64,000 bases of DNA. Origin: Dyella acidisoli (lineage in GTDB: Bacteria; Pseudomonadota; Gammaproteobacteria; Xanthomonadales; Rhodanobacteraceae). The DNA is taken from the NCBI RefSeq assembly GCF_030160295.1, contig NZ_BSOB01000046.1, positions 254,673-318,672 of the forward strand, given 5' to 3'. The notes beneath the pieces were generated by a model. The model did not search any database, was not told the DNA's origin, and worked only from the letters and a program-made list of their open reading frames with translations. The position numbers and the translations under genes were made by a program. This document shows, one piece after another, positions 25,025 through 33,920 of the stretch; positions within the stretch are counted from its first letter, which is position 1; the number at the start of each line of letters is the position of its first letter.

Positions 25025-25158
25025 CCCCCTCTCCCCCTTGGGGAGAGGGCTGGGGTGAGGGGCGGCACTGGCCGCAGACTTCACAAGAGCAACGCTTCGA
25101 TTTGCCGCTATCGCTAGAGTATCCCCTCACCCTAACCCTCTCCCCAAAGGGGAGAGGG
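25025..25158. repeat. Inverted pair of CCCTC/GAGGG repeats
   Basis: The first copy (25025-25062) runs CCCCCTCTCCCC ... GGGGAGAGGG then CTGGGGTGAGGGG. The second (25123-25158) is the inverted form CCCCTCACCCTAACCC then TCTCCCC...GGGGAGAGGG. About 60 bp separate them. The pair fills the gap between rhlE and the GNAT gene. The same pair structure recurs three more times in the window. Confidence 0.85.
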
Positions 25159-25176
25159 AACTGCACGTCGCAAGAC

Positions 25177-25740
25177 TCAACCACCTGGGCCAATCAACGC
25201 CGTAAGAATGTGGTCCTCCCACACCCCGGCAATCTGCAAATACCGCTTCGCATACCCTTCGCGCTCAAACCCGAGCGATGCCAGCAACTTCGCGCTACGT
25301 TCGTTGCGCGGCAGATAGTTCGCCATGATCCGGTGCAAATGCAATTCGCCGAACGCCCAGGCTATGCCGACCTGCAGCACTTCGCGCATCAGCCCCTTCC
25401 CTTGCATGCGCGCATCCACGCCGTAACCCAGATGACACGCCTGAAACGCGCCGCGCACGAGGTTGGCGAAGTTGCAGGTAGCGAGAATCGCCTGCTCCGC
25501 ATGATCGAACGCAACCAAGGGATAACCGCGATCATGCATCGCGTTGTCGTATCCACCAACGATCGTCTTCACACAATGTTCGAGCGTGTAGTACTCCGTT
25601 TCACGCAGCGGCTCCCACGGCGCCAGATGCGCACGATTCTCCACGCGGTAGCGCAGCAGCTTGGCCGCGTCCGCTTCTTCTGCCAAGCGAATGCGTGTGT
25701 GAGGCGTTTCCAGTTGCGGCAAAACAATCAAACGTTGCAA
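25177..25740 (-). CDS. RimJ/RimL-type GNAT N-acetyltransferase
   Basis: A protein of about 187 residues with the RimJ/L pattern: LPQLETPHTRIRLAEEADAA, then NRAHLAPWEP, the acetyl-CoA loop GYGVDARMQGKGLMREVL, and LHLHRIMANYLPRNERSAKLL with LGFEREGYAKRYL. It acetylates an N-terminal amine or small amine; target unknown. TTG starts at 25740 (AGGAG 8 nt upstream) or 25746 (overlapping the SDR stop) are both possible. It is translationally linked to the upstream SDR. Confidence 0.88.
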   Translation of the reverse strand: MQRLIVLPQLETPHTRIRLAEEADAAKLLRYRVENRAHLAPWEPLRETEYYTLEHCVKTIVGGYDNAMHDRGYPLVAFDHAEQAILATCNFANLVRGAFQACHLGYGVDARMQGKGLMREVLQVGIAWAFGELHLHRIMANYLPRNERSAKLLASLGFEREGYAKRYLQIAGVWEDHILTALIGPGG

Positions 25741-25742
25741 CC

Positions 25743-26492
25743 TCAACGCTCCTGATCCGTTGGCCGCAACAACACTTCGTTGATGCATACATAATCCGGC
25801 CGCGTCACGCAGAACAGAATCGTGTCGGCAATATCCTCGGCTTGAAGCTGGCGCATTTCACCTGCCCGTGCATTCACTGCACGACGGCTGGCTTCATGGC
25901 CAACATGGTCGCGCAATTCCGTATCCACCATGCCCGGCTCGATCACGCTGACGCGAATGTTGTCTTTGTAAACCTCGCGCCGTAGCGATTCGGAAAAACC
26001 AACCACGCCGAACTTGGTTGCCGCATACGCTGCCGCGTTGGGATTGGCCACGCGTCCGGCCACTGACGAAATATTTACGACGTGCCCATCGCGCCGCACA
26101 CGCATGCCGGCCAGTGCAGCCTGCGTGGAGGCGATCAGGCTGAGTACGTTCAATTGCAGCATGTGGCGCCAGCGGCCCAGATCCGCTTCGGCGACCGGCT
26201 CCAGGTACATCACGCCGGCATTGTTGACGAGGATATCCAGGCGACCGTAGTGAGCCTCCGTTTCCTTCACAATGCGTTGCGCTTCGGCTTCCAAAGCAAG
26301 GTCCGCCACCAGCACCAGCGGTTCCGCGCCTAGGCCGGCAAGCTTGGCTGCAAGCAGGTCGAGCCGGTCCTTGCGTCGTGCGGCAATCGCCACTTTGGCA
26401 CCCTGCTCGGCCAAGGCCAGCGCGGTCGCCTCGCCGATTCCCGAGGATGCTCCCGTAACCAGCGCGATACGATCTTTCAGGCGATTCTTCAT
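25743..26492 (-). CDS. SDR family NAD(P)-dependent oxidoreductase
   Basis: A 249-residue classical SDR with TGASSGIGEATALAL, NNAGV, catalytic Ser in VVNISSVAGR and YAATKFGVVGF (Tyr-x3-Lys). It resembles the YdfG/clavaldehyde-dehydrogenase-like group. GGGAG 6 nt before the ATG. The following acetyltransferase starts at its stop codon. Substrate unknown. Confidence 0.9.
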   Translation of the reverse strand: MKNRLKDRIALVTGASSGIGEATALALAEQGAKVAIAARRKDRLDLLAAKLAGLGAEPLVLVADLALEAEAQRIVKETEAHYGRLDILVNNAGVMYLEPVAEADLGRWRHMLQLNVLSLIASTQAALAGMRVRRDGHVVNISSVAGRVANPNAAAYAATKFGVVGFSESLRREVYKDNIRVSVIEPGMVDTELRDHVGHEASRRAVNARAGEMRQLQAEDIADTILFCVTRPDYVCINEVLLRPTDQER

Positions 26493-26599
26493 GACAGCTC
26501 CCTTAGGTCATACAACCCATCAAGAGTATGTCGGCCACGGGCTGTTACAATAGTGACCTTTCTCCCGCATGCCCCGCGCATGCCCCGTCGAGGTCTCCC

Positions 26600-28453
26600 A
26601 TGTCGTCCCCGTCTTCCGACTCTGCTCCGGCCACCGCTGGCTTCTCTGCGCTTGCGCTCTCGCCGGAAGTGCTGCGCGCGCTGGCCGACGTGGGTTACGA
26701 ATCGCCCTCGCCGATCCAGGCCGCCACGATTCCATCGCTGCTCGAAGGCCGCGATGTGCTGGGACAGGCACAGACGGGCACCGGCAAGACGGCTGCCTTC
26801 GCACTGCCGATTCTTTCGCGCATCGAAATGCGCCCCGGCAAGCCACAGGCGTTGGTCTTGGCGCCGACGCGCGAGTTAGCCATCCAAGTGGCCGAAGCGT
26901 TTCAACGCTACGCTGCGCATATGCCAGGCTTCCAGGTGCTGCCGATCTACGGTGGCCAAAGCTACGGCCCACAGTTGCACGCACTACGCCGCGGCGTACA
27001 TGTGGTGGTCGGCACGCCGGGACGCGTGATCGATCATCTCGATCGCAAGACGCTCGATCTGTCCGAACTGCGTTTCATCGTGCTCGACGAAGCGGACGAG
27101 ATGCTGCGTATGGGCTTCATCGACGACGTCGAGAAAGTGCTGCAAGCCACGCCGCCGGAACGCCAGGTGGCCTTGTTCTCCGCCACCATGCCACAGCCGA
27201 TCCGCAAGATCGCGCAGCAGCATCTGAAAGATCCGGTGGAAGTCACCATCAAGGCTGCCACCACAACCGCAGCAAATATCCGCCAGCGCTACTGGTGGGT
27301 GAGCGGCATGCACAAGCTGGATGCCATGACGCGCATCCTCGAGGCCGAACCGTTCGACGCGATGATCATCTTCGCGCGCACCAAGCAGGCCACCGAGGAA
27401 CTAGCCGAAAAACTGCAAGCGCGCGGCCTCGCCGCGGCCGCGATCAACGGTGACATCGCACAACCGCAGCGCGAACGCGTGATCCAGCAACTCAAGGAAG
27501 GCAAGCTCGACATTCTCGTCGCCACCGACGTCGCCGCACGCGGCCTGGACGTGGAACGCATCAGCCATGTGCTGAATTACGACATTCCGTACGACACGGA
27601 AAGCTACGTGCATCGCATCGGCCGCACTGGCCGCGCCGGCCGCAGCGGCGAAGCGATCCTGTTCGTGACGCCGCGCGAAAAAGGCATGCTGCGTGCGATC
27701 GAGCGCGCCACGCGCCAGCCGATCGATGAAATGAAGCTGCCCACGGTAGAGGCCGTGAACGACCGCCGCATCGCGCGTTTCAAGCAGAACATCAGCGATA
27801 CGCTGGCCGTCGGCGGACTGGAACAATTCCAGCAGCTGATTGAGCAATTCGAGCAGGAACACGACATACCCGCCATCGAAATCGCCGCTGCGCTGGCGCG
27901 CATCTCGCAAGGTGATCGCCCGTTGCTATTGGAGGCACCACCCAAGCGCGAGCGCACGCACGAACGCGAAACACGCCCCGCCCGCGCACACGATGGCGAA
28001 AAGCACCACGCACAACGCGAACCGCGTCATCGCGAGGAAAGCCCGCGCGATTTCGCGCCGCGCCAGCTACGCCCGCATGCCACCGAAGCCGGCAAACGCA
28101 CCTATCGCATCGAAGTGGGTCACGAGCATGGCGTGAAGCCCGGCAACATCATCGGCGCCATCGCCAATGAAGCCGGCCTGGAAAGCCAATACATCGGCCG
28201 CCTGAGCATTCGCGGCGATTACAGCCTGATCGACCTGCCCGATGGCATGCCCAAGGAAGTGTTCCAGCACCTGAAAAAAGTGTGGGTGAATCAGCAGCAG
28301 TTGAACATCTGCGAGTGGGATGGGAACGAACAGCACGATGCGGGTACGCGTGCACCGCGCAAATCGGGGTTCAAACCGGCCCATACGCGAGGGCATGCGG
28401 GCAAGCCGAAGCATGGGCGCGGTGGTGGTGATAAGCCCCCGCGCCGCAAGTAA
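26600..28453 (+). CDS. deaD: DEAD-box RNA helicase DeaD/CsdA
   Basis: A 617-residue helicase with AQTGTGKTAAF, PTRELAIQV, VLDEADEMLRMGF, SATMPQ, HRIGRTGRAGRSG and, after a charged linker (RERTHERETRPARAHDGEKHHAQRE), a DbpA/CsdA-type RNA-binding domain (YRIEVGHEHGVKPGNIIGAI, LPDGMPKEVFQHL). It participates in 50S assembly and RNA decay and is usually cold-induced. Start at ATG 26600 with GAGG 6 nt before; TTACAATAG at 26545 is a candidate -10. Confidence 0.93.
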   Translation: MSSPSSDSAPATAGFSALALSPEVLRALADVGYESPSPIQAATIPSLLEGRDVLGQAQTGTGKTAAFALPILSRIEMRPGKPQALVLAPTRELAIQVAEAFQRYAAHMPGFQVLPIYGGQSYGPQLHALRRGVHVVVGTPGRVIDHLDRKTLDLSELRFIVLDEADEMLRMGFIDDVEKVLQATPPERQVALFSATMPQPIRKIAQQHLKDPVEVTIKAATTTAANIRQRYWWVSGMHKLDAMTRILEAEPFDAMIIFARTKQATEELAEKLQARGLAAAAINGDIAQPQRERVIQQLKEGKLDILVATDVAARGLDVERISHVLNYDIPYDTESYVHRIGRTGRAGRSGEAILFVTPREKGMLRAIERATRQPIDEMKLPTVEAVNDRRIARFKQNISDTLAVGGLEQFQQLIEQFEQEHDIPAIEIAAALARISQGDRPLLLEAPPKRERTHERETRPARAHDGEKHHAQREPRHREESPRDFAPRQLRPHATEAGKRTYRIEVGHEHGVKPGNIIGAIANEAGLESQYIGRLSIRGDYSLIDLPDGMPKEVFQHLKKVWVNQQQLNICEWDGNEQHDAGTRAPRKSGFKPAHTRGHAGKPKHGRGGGDKPPRRK

Positions 28454-28473
28454 GTCCTCGTCGTCACATACAC

Positions 28474-28519
28474 CCTCACGATCGTCATTCCGGCTTGTAC
28501 GGGAATGACGGCTGTGAGG
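28474..28519. repeat. GTCATTCC-type palindromic repeat downstream of deaD
   Basis: CCTCAC-GAT-CGTCATTCC pairs with GGAATGACG-GCT-GTGAGG around a 10-nt loop. It may help stop or stabilise the deaD transcript although no T run follows. Member of the GTCATTCC family (see 59137-59246). Confidence 0.75.
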
Positions 28520-28608
28520 TTAAAGGGCTAATCGTTGCATTTGGCGCAACAGTGCGTTCCTGACCCTCTACCGCTGCAAATACGTTCATCCGGCCATACT
28601 TAGTCGTC

Positions 28609-29418
28609 ATGAACACTCTGCCTAGCCTCTACATTTCCCACGGCTCTCCGATGACCGCCTTGCATCCAGGCAAGGTCGGCAAGCAGTTGGCCGAAATCGC
28701 CGCCAGCCTGCCGCGCCCGAAGGCCATCGTGATCGCCAGCGCGCACTGGCTGGCGCACCAGCCGAGCGTGGGTAGCGCGTCAGAGCCGGAAACCATCCAC
28801 GACTTCTACGGTTTTCCGCGTGAGCTGTTCGACATCCGCTACCCCGCCCCGGGTGCGCCCGAACTGGCTGCGCATGTTGCGCATTTACTCGACCAAGCCG
28901 GCTTAAGCTCCAGACTCGATCCTCGGCAAGGTCTCGATCACGGCGCTTGGGTGCCGCTGCATTTGCTTTACCCGGAAGCCGACATCCCTGTGGTGCCGCT
29001 GTCGATCCAACCGAACCTGGGGCCTGCGCATCAATACGCAGTGGGTCGCGCGCTGGCGCCACTACGCGAACAAGGTGTGCTGGTGATCGGTTCCGGCAGC
29101 ATCACGCACAACCTGCGTGATTTTCGCGCAGGCTACAGCGAAACGAACGAGGCACCTTACGTGCGTCCGTTCATCGACTGGATCGAGCAGAAGATCAACG
29201 ACGGCGATCTCGACGCCCTGCTCAACTACCGTCGCCAGGCACCGTTTGCCGAACGCGCACATCCCACCGACGAACACCTGCTGCCGCTGTACGTAGCACT
29301 CGGCGCCGCTGGCGAGCACGCTGATGGGCAACGCATCGATGCAGGTGTCGACCTGGGCCTCTTTGCCATGGACATCTATCGCTTCGACAGCTTGCTTACC
29401 TCCGTCACTGCACAATGA
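28609..29418 (+). CDS. ygiD: DODA-type extradiol dioxygenase (YgiD family)
   Basis: A 269-residue class III ring-cleavage dioxygenase. SLYISHGSPMTAL supplies the first iron-binding His; AIVIASAHW and LDHGAWVPL the second and third; VLVIGSGSITHNL is typical of YgiD/LigB-like 4,5-DOPA dioxygenases. The natural substrate in bacteria is uncertain. The 3' end overlaps the cupredoxin gene on the other strand by 14 bp. Confidence 0.92.
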   Translation: MNTLPSLYISHGSPMTALHPGKVGKQLAEIAASLPRPKAIVIASAHWLAHQPSVGSASEPETIHDFYGFPRELFDIRYPAPGAPELAAHVAHLLDQAGLSSRLDPRQGLDHGAWVPLHLLYPEADIPVVPLSIQPNLGPAHQYAVGRALAPLREQGVLVIGSGSITHNLRDFRAGYSETNEAPYVRPFIDWIEQKINDGDLDALLNYRRQAPFAERAHPTDEHLLPLYVALGAAGEHADGQRIDAGVDLGLFAMDIYRFDSLLTSVTAQ

Positions 29419-29761
29419 TCGTGCCAACCATCATCGGGTGGATTGAGCAGTAATAGGTGTAAGTACCCGGCTTAAAGAATGTCACCGCATAGGTATCGCC
29501 GGAATCCAACGCTTTGGACGACGCAAATGCCGCGCCAGCACTGGTCACGACATGCGGCTCCTCGTCATGGTTAGTCCATACCACACGCGTACCGACCGGC
29601 ACGATGAGTGATTTCGGCGCAAAAGCGAAATTTTGGATCGCCACTTGATGGGTTACACCTTTGGGCGGCGCAACATCCGCTGCTGCGCACGAGACTGCGA
29701 CGCCGCACAATGCGACTGCTGCCGGCATGCTAATCAAGCGCCACGTCCACGATGGTTTCAT
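29405..29761 (-). CDS. Periplasmic cupredoxin (amicyanin/plastocyanin-like)
   Basis: A 118-residue protein with a signal peptide (cleaved near AAA-D) and a single type 1 copper domain. The ligands are visible: His70 (EEPHVV), then Cys105, His108 and Met111 in the loop YYCSIHPMM. The compact CxxHxxM loop is that of amicyanin and pseudoazurin. It would shuttle electrons or carry copper in the periplasm. Its ATG overlaps the stop of the phosphoesterase gene (ATGA), showing translational coupling. Confidence 0.92.
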   Translation of the reverse strand: MKPSWTWRLISMPAAVALCGVAVSCAAADVAPPKGVTHQVAIQNFAFAPKSLIVPVGTRVVWTNHDEEPHVVTSAGAAFASSKALDSGDTYAVTFFKPGTYTYYCSIHPMMVGTIIVQ

Positions 29762-30720
29762 GACAGCACCTCCTCGGTTACTGCCAGTGCGCCACCGGTT
29801 CGCACATGCCGCACATCGCGAATGCCCAGATAGCGATGCAACGCCTCCGCCGTCACGCTCTGCAACGGCCCTGGTCCCGGCCCGTCACCCGGCGCCGGCT
29901 GTGGATAGGCAGTGGAGCGCGCGGTGTAGAACGTGATGTTGCCTTCCACCTTTTGCTGGATCTGATGAATATGCCCGTTGAGCACGGTGACTGAACCGAA
30001 ACGGCGCAGATAGCTCAAGGCTTCGCCGCTGTCATCGGTGCCCCAGCCCCACTGCGGATACAACGGCCATAGCGGCATGTGTGCAAACACCACCACCGGC
30101 GTTTCGGCCGACAAACCCGCAAGATCGTTTTTCAGCCAGGCCAATTGATCCGCACCCAGCGAGCCCAGGCCGCCGGCCTTGAGGTTGAGCACGTTGATCA
30201 AGCCTACGAAATGCACGCCATGCTGATCGAAGCTGTACCAGCCACCCGCATGCTGTTTCTCGCCGAAACGACTGAAGAATTCAGCGCCGTTGTCGCCGAT
30301 GACATCGTGCTCGCCGGGCACATAAAAGCGGCGTTCAACGCGCGCCTCCTGCATCAACCCGTTCAAGATGTCGAATTCCTCGGGTTTGGAAAGATGCGTC
30401 AGATCGCCCGTATGCAGAAGAAAGGCGGGACGGGTTTTCTGGGCGTTGATCATCGCCAGCGAGCGGCGCAGCGTGCCGACGACATCTGGGTTGGGCGCCT
30501 TGTGAAAGCCGATGTGCGAATCGCTGATCTGCACAAAGCTGAAAGTGGCGCCTTTCACGGTATTGGCTTCACCCAGCGGCTGCGCCTGCAGCACACCGCT
30601 TTTCATCAGCCACAACGTTCCGGCTCCAGCCCAGGCCATGCACTTGAGAAACTGCCTCCGGCCGCCGGCCATGCCGATATCCGCCGTGCCTTCGTCCATC
30701 ATGTTGTCGTAGTCCTGCAT
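29758..30720 (-). CDS. Tat-exported metallophosphoesterase
   Basis: A 320-residue calcineurin-like phosphoesterase. A twin-arginine signal (GGRRQFLKCMAWAGAGTLW, Arg21-Arg22) precedes the metal motifs: Asp67-x-His69 (ISDSHIGF), GDLTHL, GEHDV (GNHD variant with Glu), FAHMPLW and NGHIHQ. The GEHD substitution is unusual for the family. Export by Tat implies folding with metal before secretion. Operon partner is the cupredoxin; an ECF sigma factor is divergent from it. Confidence 0.9.
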   Translation of the reverse strand: MQDYDNMMDEGTADIGMAGGRRQFLKCMAWAGAGTLWLMKSGVLQAQPLGEANTVKGATFSFVQISDSHIGFHKAPNPDVVGTLRRSLAMINAQKTRPAFLLHTGDLTHLSKPEEFDILNGLMQEARVERRFYVPGEHDVIGDNGAEFFSRFGEKQHAGGWYSFDQHGVHFVGLINVLNLKAGGLGSLGADQLAWLKNDLAGLSAETPVVVFAHMPLWPLYPQWGWGTDDSGEALSYLRRFGSVTVLNGHIHQIQQKVEGNITFYTARSTAYPQPAPGDGPGPGPLQSVTAEALHRYLGIRDVRHVRTGGALAVTEEVLS

Positions 30721-30812
30721 CGTCGTTCACTCCACGCAAAGAGGCTGCCCAGCGCCGCCCTTACCTGCCTCTACCCGCGTGAGGGCTGGCCTATTCCGTG
30801 TTTTTGGGGCTT

Positions 30813-30840
30813 GGAATAAAGTCGCCGCAACGCCGGTAGA
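30813..30840 (+). promoter_or_regulatory. Candidate ECF-type promoter of the sigma/anti-sigma operon
   Basis: GGAATAAA at 30813-30820 followed about 15 bp later by GGTAGA resembles ECF sigma promoters with a GGAAT -35 box. It lies 8-35 bp upstream of the ECF sigma ATG, which suggests autoregulation. No classical sigma-70 boxes are obvious. Inference from pattern only. Confidence 0.4.
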
Positions 30841-30847
30841 AGGTCTT

Positions 30848-31411
30848 ATGCCCTCCCACTTCCGCCACTCCGCATCCGCCTCGCACAACGCTGACTTTGA
30901 GGCCTGCGTGCTGCCGTATCTGGACGCCGCCTACAACCTCGCGCGCTGGCTATCGCGCGACGATGCGGACGCCCAAGACGTCACGCAGGAAGCGATGCTG
31001 CGCGCGTTCCGCTACTTCAACAGCTTTCACGGTGGCGACGCTCGCGTATGGCTATTGGCTATCGTGCGCAACACGTTCTATTCGTTGCGCGCGAAAAGTG
31101 CGCCCGACGATGCGCACGAGCTCTTCGATGAAGACGCTCACGCCTTCGTCGACGAACAACCATCGCCGGAAGCACGTGCACTGCTCTCGGTGGACGTCAA
31201 CGCCTTGCAAGTTGCGCTGACCCATCTTCCTCATCCGTTGCGCGAAGCGATCGTGCTGCGCGAACTGGAGGAATGCTCATACAAGGAAATCGCCTCCATC
31301 ACCGGGCAGAAAATCGGCACGGTGATGTCGCGCCTCGCCCGCGCCCGCGAACGGCTGCGGGCGGAACTGTCCAACACTTACACGGAGGCCCGCCGTCATG
31401 ATGTGCGATGA
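30848..31411 (+). CDS. ECF sigma factor
   Basis: A 187-residue sigma-70 family factor lacking regions 1 and 3. Region 2 includes YNLARWLSRDDADAQDVTQEA and LRAFRYFNSFHG; region 4 has HPLREAIVLRELEECSYKEI and GTVMSRLARARERLRAEL. The next gene is a zinc-finger anti-sigma overlapping it by 14 bp. The divergent phosphoesterase-cupredoxin operon is the likely target, as commonly seen around this ECF type. ATG 30848 begins the conserved protein; the frame upstream has no homology. Confidence 0.92.
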   Translation: MPSHFRHSASASHNADFEACVLPYLDAAYNLARWLSRDDADAQDVTQEAMLRAFRYFNSFHGGDARVWLLAIVRNTFYSLRAKSAPDDAHELFDEDAHAFVDEQPSPEARALLSVDVNALQVALTHLPHPLREAIVLRELEECSYKEIASITGQKIGTVMSRLARARERLRAELSNTYTEARRHDVR

Positions 31412-32150
31412 CGCCAGGCTGCTTCTGCACGCCTATCTCGACAACGAACTGGATGCTACGCAAAGCGTAGCCATCGACCGGCACATGCAAGCCTGCCAGG
31501 CCTGCGCGGCGTTGCATGCCGATTACACGCTGCTGCACCAAAGCTTTGAGCGTGCATCGTTATATCGGCGAGCGCCCGATGCGCTGCGCAAGCAATGGTC
31601 TACGGAATCCAGCGTTCCATCTGTCGCCAAGTGGCGCCGCCCTCCTGTCGCGCTGGCGATGGCCGCGGGATTCGTCACTGCACTGCTTATCGCCGCACCG
31701 GCGTGGTGGTACACACTGCACCGCAGTGCAAGCCAGGCCGTCGATGAGGTCGTATCCAGCCATATCCGCTCGATGCAGGCGCAACACCTGATGGATGTGG
31801 CTTCCACCGATCAACACACGGTGAAGCCATGGTTCGCCGGCAAGCTGGATTTCTCGCCGCGCGTGAAAGATCTGACGAGTGAAGGTTTCCCGCTGGTGGG
31901 CGGACGGCTTGATGCGCTTGATGGCCACAGCGTCGCAGCCTTGGTTTACAGGCGGCATCTGCATGTGATCAATCTCTATCAGTGGCCGATATCAGCACCC
32001 ACAGCGGAGACGAAGGTCACGCAGTTGCATGGCTATACGATGATTCAATGGACGGACGAACGCATGCACTTCATTGCGATATCCGACATCAACGAAGGTG
32101 AGCTGCAACAGTTTGTGCAAGCCTTTCGGAACGATGCCGCTCCACTTTAA
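31398..32150 (+). CDS. Membrane anti-sigma factor with zf-HC2 domain
   Basis: A 250-residue protein. The N-terminal anti-sigma domain carries the zinc motif His29-x3-Cys33-x2-Cys36 (HMQACQACA). A single transmembrane helix lies at about 84-106, and a 140-residue periplasmic domain follows (LVGGRLDALDGHSVAALVYRRHLHVINLY), typical of anti-sigma factors in this ECF class. It overlaps the sigma gene and its 3' end overlaps the opposite YkgJ-type gene by 4 bp. Confidence 0.9.
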   Translation: MMCDDARLLLHAYLDNELDATQSVAIDRHMQACQACAALHADYTLLHQSFERASLYRRAPDALRKQWSTESSVPSVAKWRRPPVALAMAAGFVTALLIAAPAWWYTLHRSASQAVDEVVSSHIRSMQAQHLMDVASTDQHTVKPWFAGKLDFSPRVKDLTSEGFPLVGGRLDALDGHSVAALVYRRHLHVINLYQWPISAPTAETKVTQLHGYTMIQWTDERMHFIAISDINEGELQQFVQAFRNDAAPL

Positions 32151-32536
32151 GCATCAGCCGTATCGGCTTCGCTTGCAGGCTCTGAGTGCATGCCGATCCA
32201 GTCATCTGGCGTGAGCGGCGGCAAGCCGTGTGCGGTGCGTCCCTTGTCGCACTGCGGGCTCGGCTCACCGAATTCCCAGGAAGGAGGCACCTCCCTGCAC
32301 ACCGACGGACGCTGAGGATAGATGCCGCAATGGGCGGCCTCGCCGATAGTGCCTTTTAGGGCAATGCAACGCGGCTGATAAGCCTGCGTACCGCGCATCA
32401 CCAGGCGATGCGGATCGAGCTTTTCGGTGAGTTCCGCGGGTACGTGTCCACCCAAGGACGCTTCGGCTTCCATCCAGTGGAAAGCGACTCGGAAACAAGC
32501 ACAGCAGGCGCCGCAGCGCAGGCATGGATGAATCAT
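32147..32536 (-). CDS. YkgJ-family cysteine-cluster protein
   Basis: A protein of 129 residues starting MIHPCLRCGACCACFRVAF. The CxxCxxCC cluster and the later CIALKGTIGEAAHCGIYPQRP plus VCREVPPSWEFG are the YkgJ/Fli-B-like metal or Fe-S binding pattern. Function unknown. The open frame continues upstream but homology begins at the chosen ATG (32536). Confidence 0.85.
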   Translation of the reverse strand: MIHPCLRCGACCACFRVAFHWMEAEASLGGHVPAELTEKLDPHRLVMRGTQAYQPRCIALKGTIGEAAHCGIYPQRPSVCREVPPSWEFGEPSPQCDKGRTAHGLPPLTPDDWIGMHSEPASEADTADA

Positions 32537-32547
32537 TGCAGGAGCCA

Positions 32548-33408
32548 CTACAGCGGCCCGCTGAAGGTGTCGCACGACTGAATGTCGCCGCTCTGCAATC
32601 CGGTCTTGAACCACTTCACGCGCTGCGCCGAAGTGCCGTGCGTAAACGAATCCGGCACTACCGTGCCGCGTGCTTCGCGCTGCAGGGTATCGTCGCCAAT
32701 CTGGGTAGCGGCATTGAGCGCGGATTCCACGTCACCCGGTTGCAGCCACTGCAAACGCTGTTGCGTGCGATTGGCCCATACGCCGGCGAAGCAATCGGCT
32801 TGCAATTCCTGCCGCACTGAAAGTCCTGTGGCGCCTTGCATCGCTGCACCACGACGCTGCATTTCGCTGCTCTTTGCAAACACGCCCAATTGGTTCTGCA
32901 CGTGATGCCCCACTTCATGCGCAATCACATAAGCGCGCGCAAAGTCGCCGCTGGAGTGAAAACGCGTTTCCAGTTCACGGAAGAAATCGAGATCCAGATA
33001 AACCTTCTGATCGCCAGGGCAGTAGAAAGGTCCCACTGCAGTCGATGCGGCACCGCACGCGGTATTCACGCCGCCACTGAACAGGTCCAGCTTGGGATCG
33101 ACATACGTGCGCCCCATGCCGGCAAAAATGTCGCCCCAGGTTTTTTCGGTAGAGCCGAGCACGCGGCGCACGAATTCCATCTGCTGCGGATCCACTTGCG
33201 CCGGCTGGCTACGGGGTGCATACGTGGCCGGCTGACCGCCACCCTGCTGGAGCAAGGCCAGTGGATTCTTGAAGAAAATCCAACCTAGCAAAGCCAGGAT
33301 GATCAGACCACCGATGCCCATCCTTCCGCCGCCGAAACCACGACCACCGCCACCACCGCCCTGGTCGACTTCGACGTTCTGACTCTCCTCGCCTTTCTGC
33401 CAGTCCAT
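32548..33408 (-). CDS. YpfJ-family neutral zinc metallopeptidase
   Basis: A 286-residue protein. A Gly-rich segment (about 18-32) precedes one transmembrane helix ([14 protein letters not shown]), so the catalytic part faces the periplasm. The zincin motif HEVGHHVQ is at 164-171 (His164, Glu165, His168), and [15 protein letters not shown]-like [13 protein letters not shown] supplies the third ligand region. Neutral zinc metallopeptidase (YpfJ/KPN_02809) family of unknown substrate. Start ATG 33408 ([18 protein letters not shown]) is the conserved N-terminus. Confidence 0.9.
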   Translation of the reverse strand: MDWQKGEESQNVEVDQGGGGGGRGFGGGRMGIGGLIILALLGWIFFKNPLALLQQGGGQPATYAPRSQPAQVDPQQMEFVRRVLGSTEKTWGDIFAGMGRTYVDPKLDLFSGGVNTACGAASTAVGPFYCPGDQKVYLDLDFFRELETRFHSSGDFARAYVIAHEVGHHVQNQLGVFAKSSEMQRRGAAMQGATGLSVRQELQADCFAGVWANRTQQRLQWLQPGDVESALNAATQIGDDTLQREARGTVVPDSFTHGTSAQRVKWFKTGLQSGDIQSCDTFSGPL

Positions 33409-33511
33409 ACGTTTTCCCCAATGCGCGCGATCGCAGTGCCACCACCGGCCAGCCCCCACAGCATGGCACCAAACCGCTACAGTGGCACCTCCTTTCCTAC
33501 CTATATGCGTC

Positions 33512-33907
33512 ATGATTCAGAACCTGCCTGCCCTGGTCACCTTGCTGACGGTTTTGCTGCAATTCGCCACCATGTGGGCAGTCGGCCATGCGCGGGGCAA
33601 GTACCGCATCGAGGCACCCGCCGTCAGCGGCCATCCCGCGTTCGAGCGCGCTTATCGCGTGCAGATGAACACGCTGGAAAGCACGGTAATGTTTCTGCCT
33701 GCACTGTGGCTGGCGGCGCACTACGGCTACGTACTTTGGGCAGGCATCGCCGGGCTGGTGTGGATTGTGGGGCGCGCTTGGTACGCATGGGCTTATCTGG
33801 GCGACGCGAGCAAGCGAGGGCCGGGTTACATGGTGAGCATGGTGGGCTGGGCAGCGCTGGTAGTGATGAGTGCGCTCGGTCTGGCGCGCGCGCTGCTCGC
33901 GGGCTAA
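33512..33907 (+). CDS. MAPEG family membrane protein
   Basis: A 131-residue four-TM protein with [23 protein letters not shown], the glutathione-binding RxxxxNxxE-like motif of MAPEG proteins (microsomal glutathione transferase family). It may conjugate glutathione to hydrophobic electrophiles. It begins at ATG 33512. It is followed 13 bp later by a CPBP protease gene and faces the zinc peptidase across a short divergent promoter. Confidence 0.88.
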   Translation: MIQNLPALVTLLTVLLQFATMWAVGHARGKYRIEAPAVSGHPAFERAYRVQMNTLESTVMFLPALWLAAHYGYVLWAGIAGLVWIVGRAWYAWAYLGDASKRGPGYMVSMVGWAALVVMSALGLARALLAG

Positions 33908-33920
33908 TGCAAAGCGGTCG

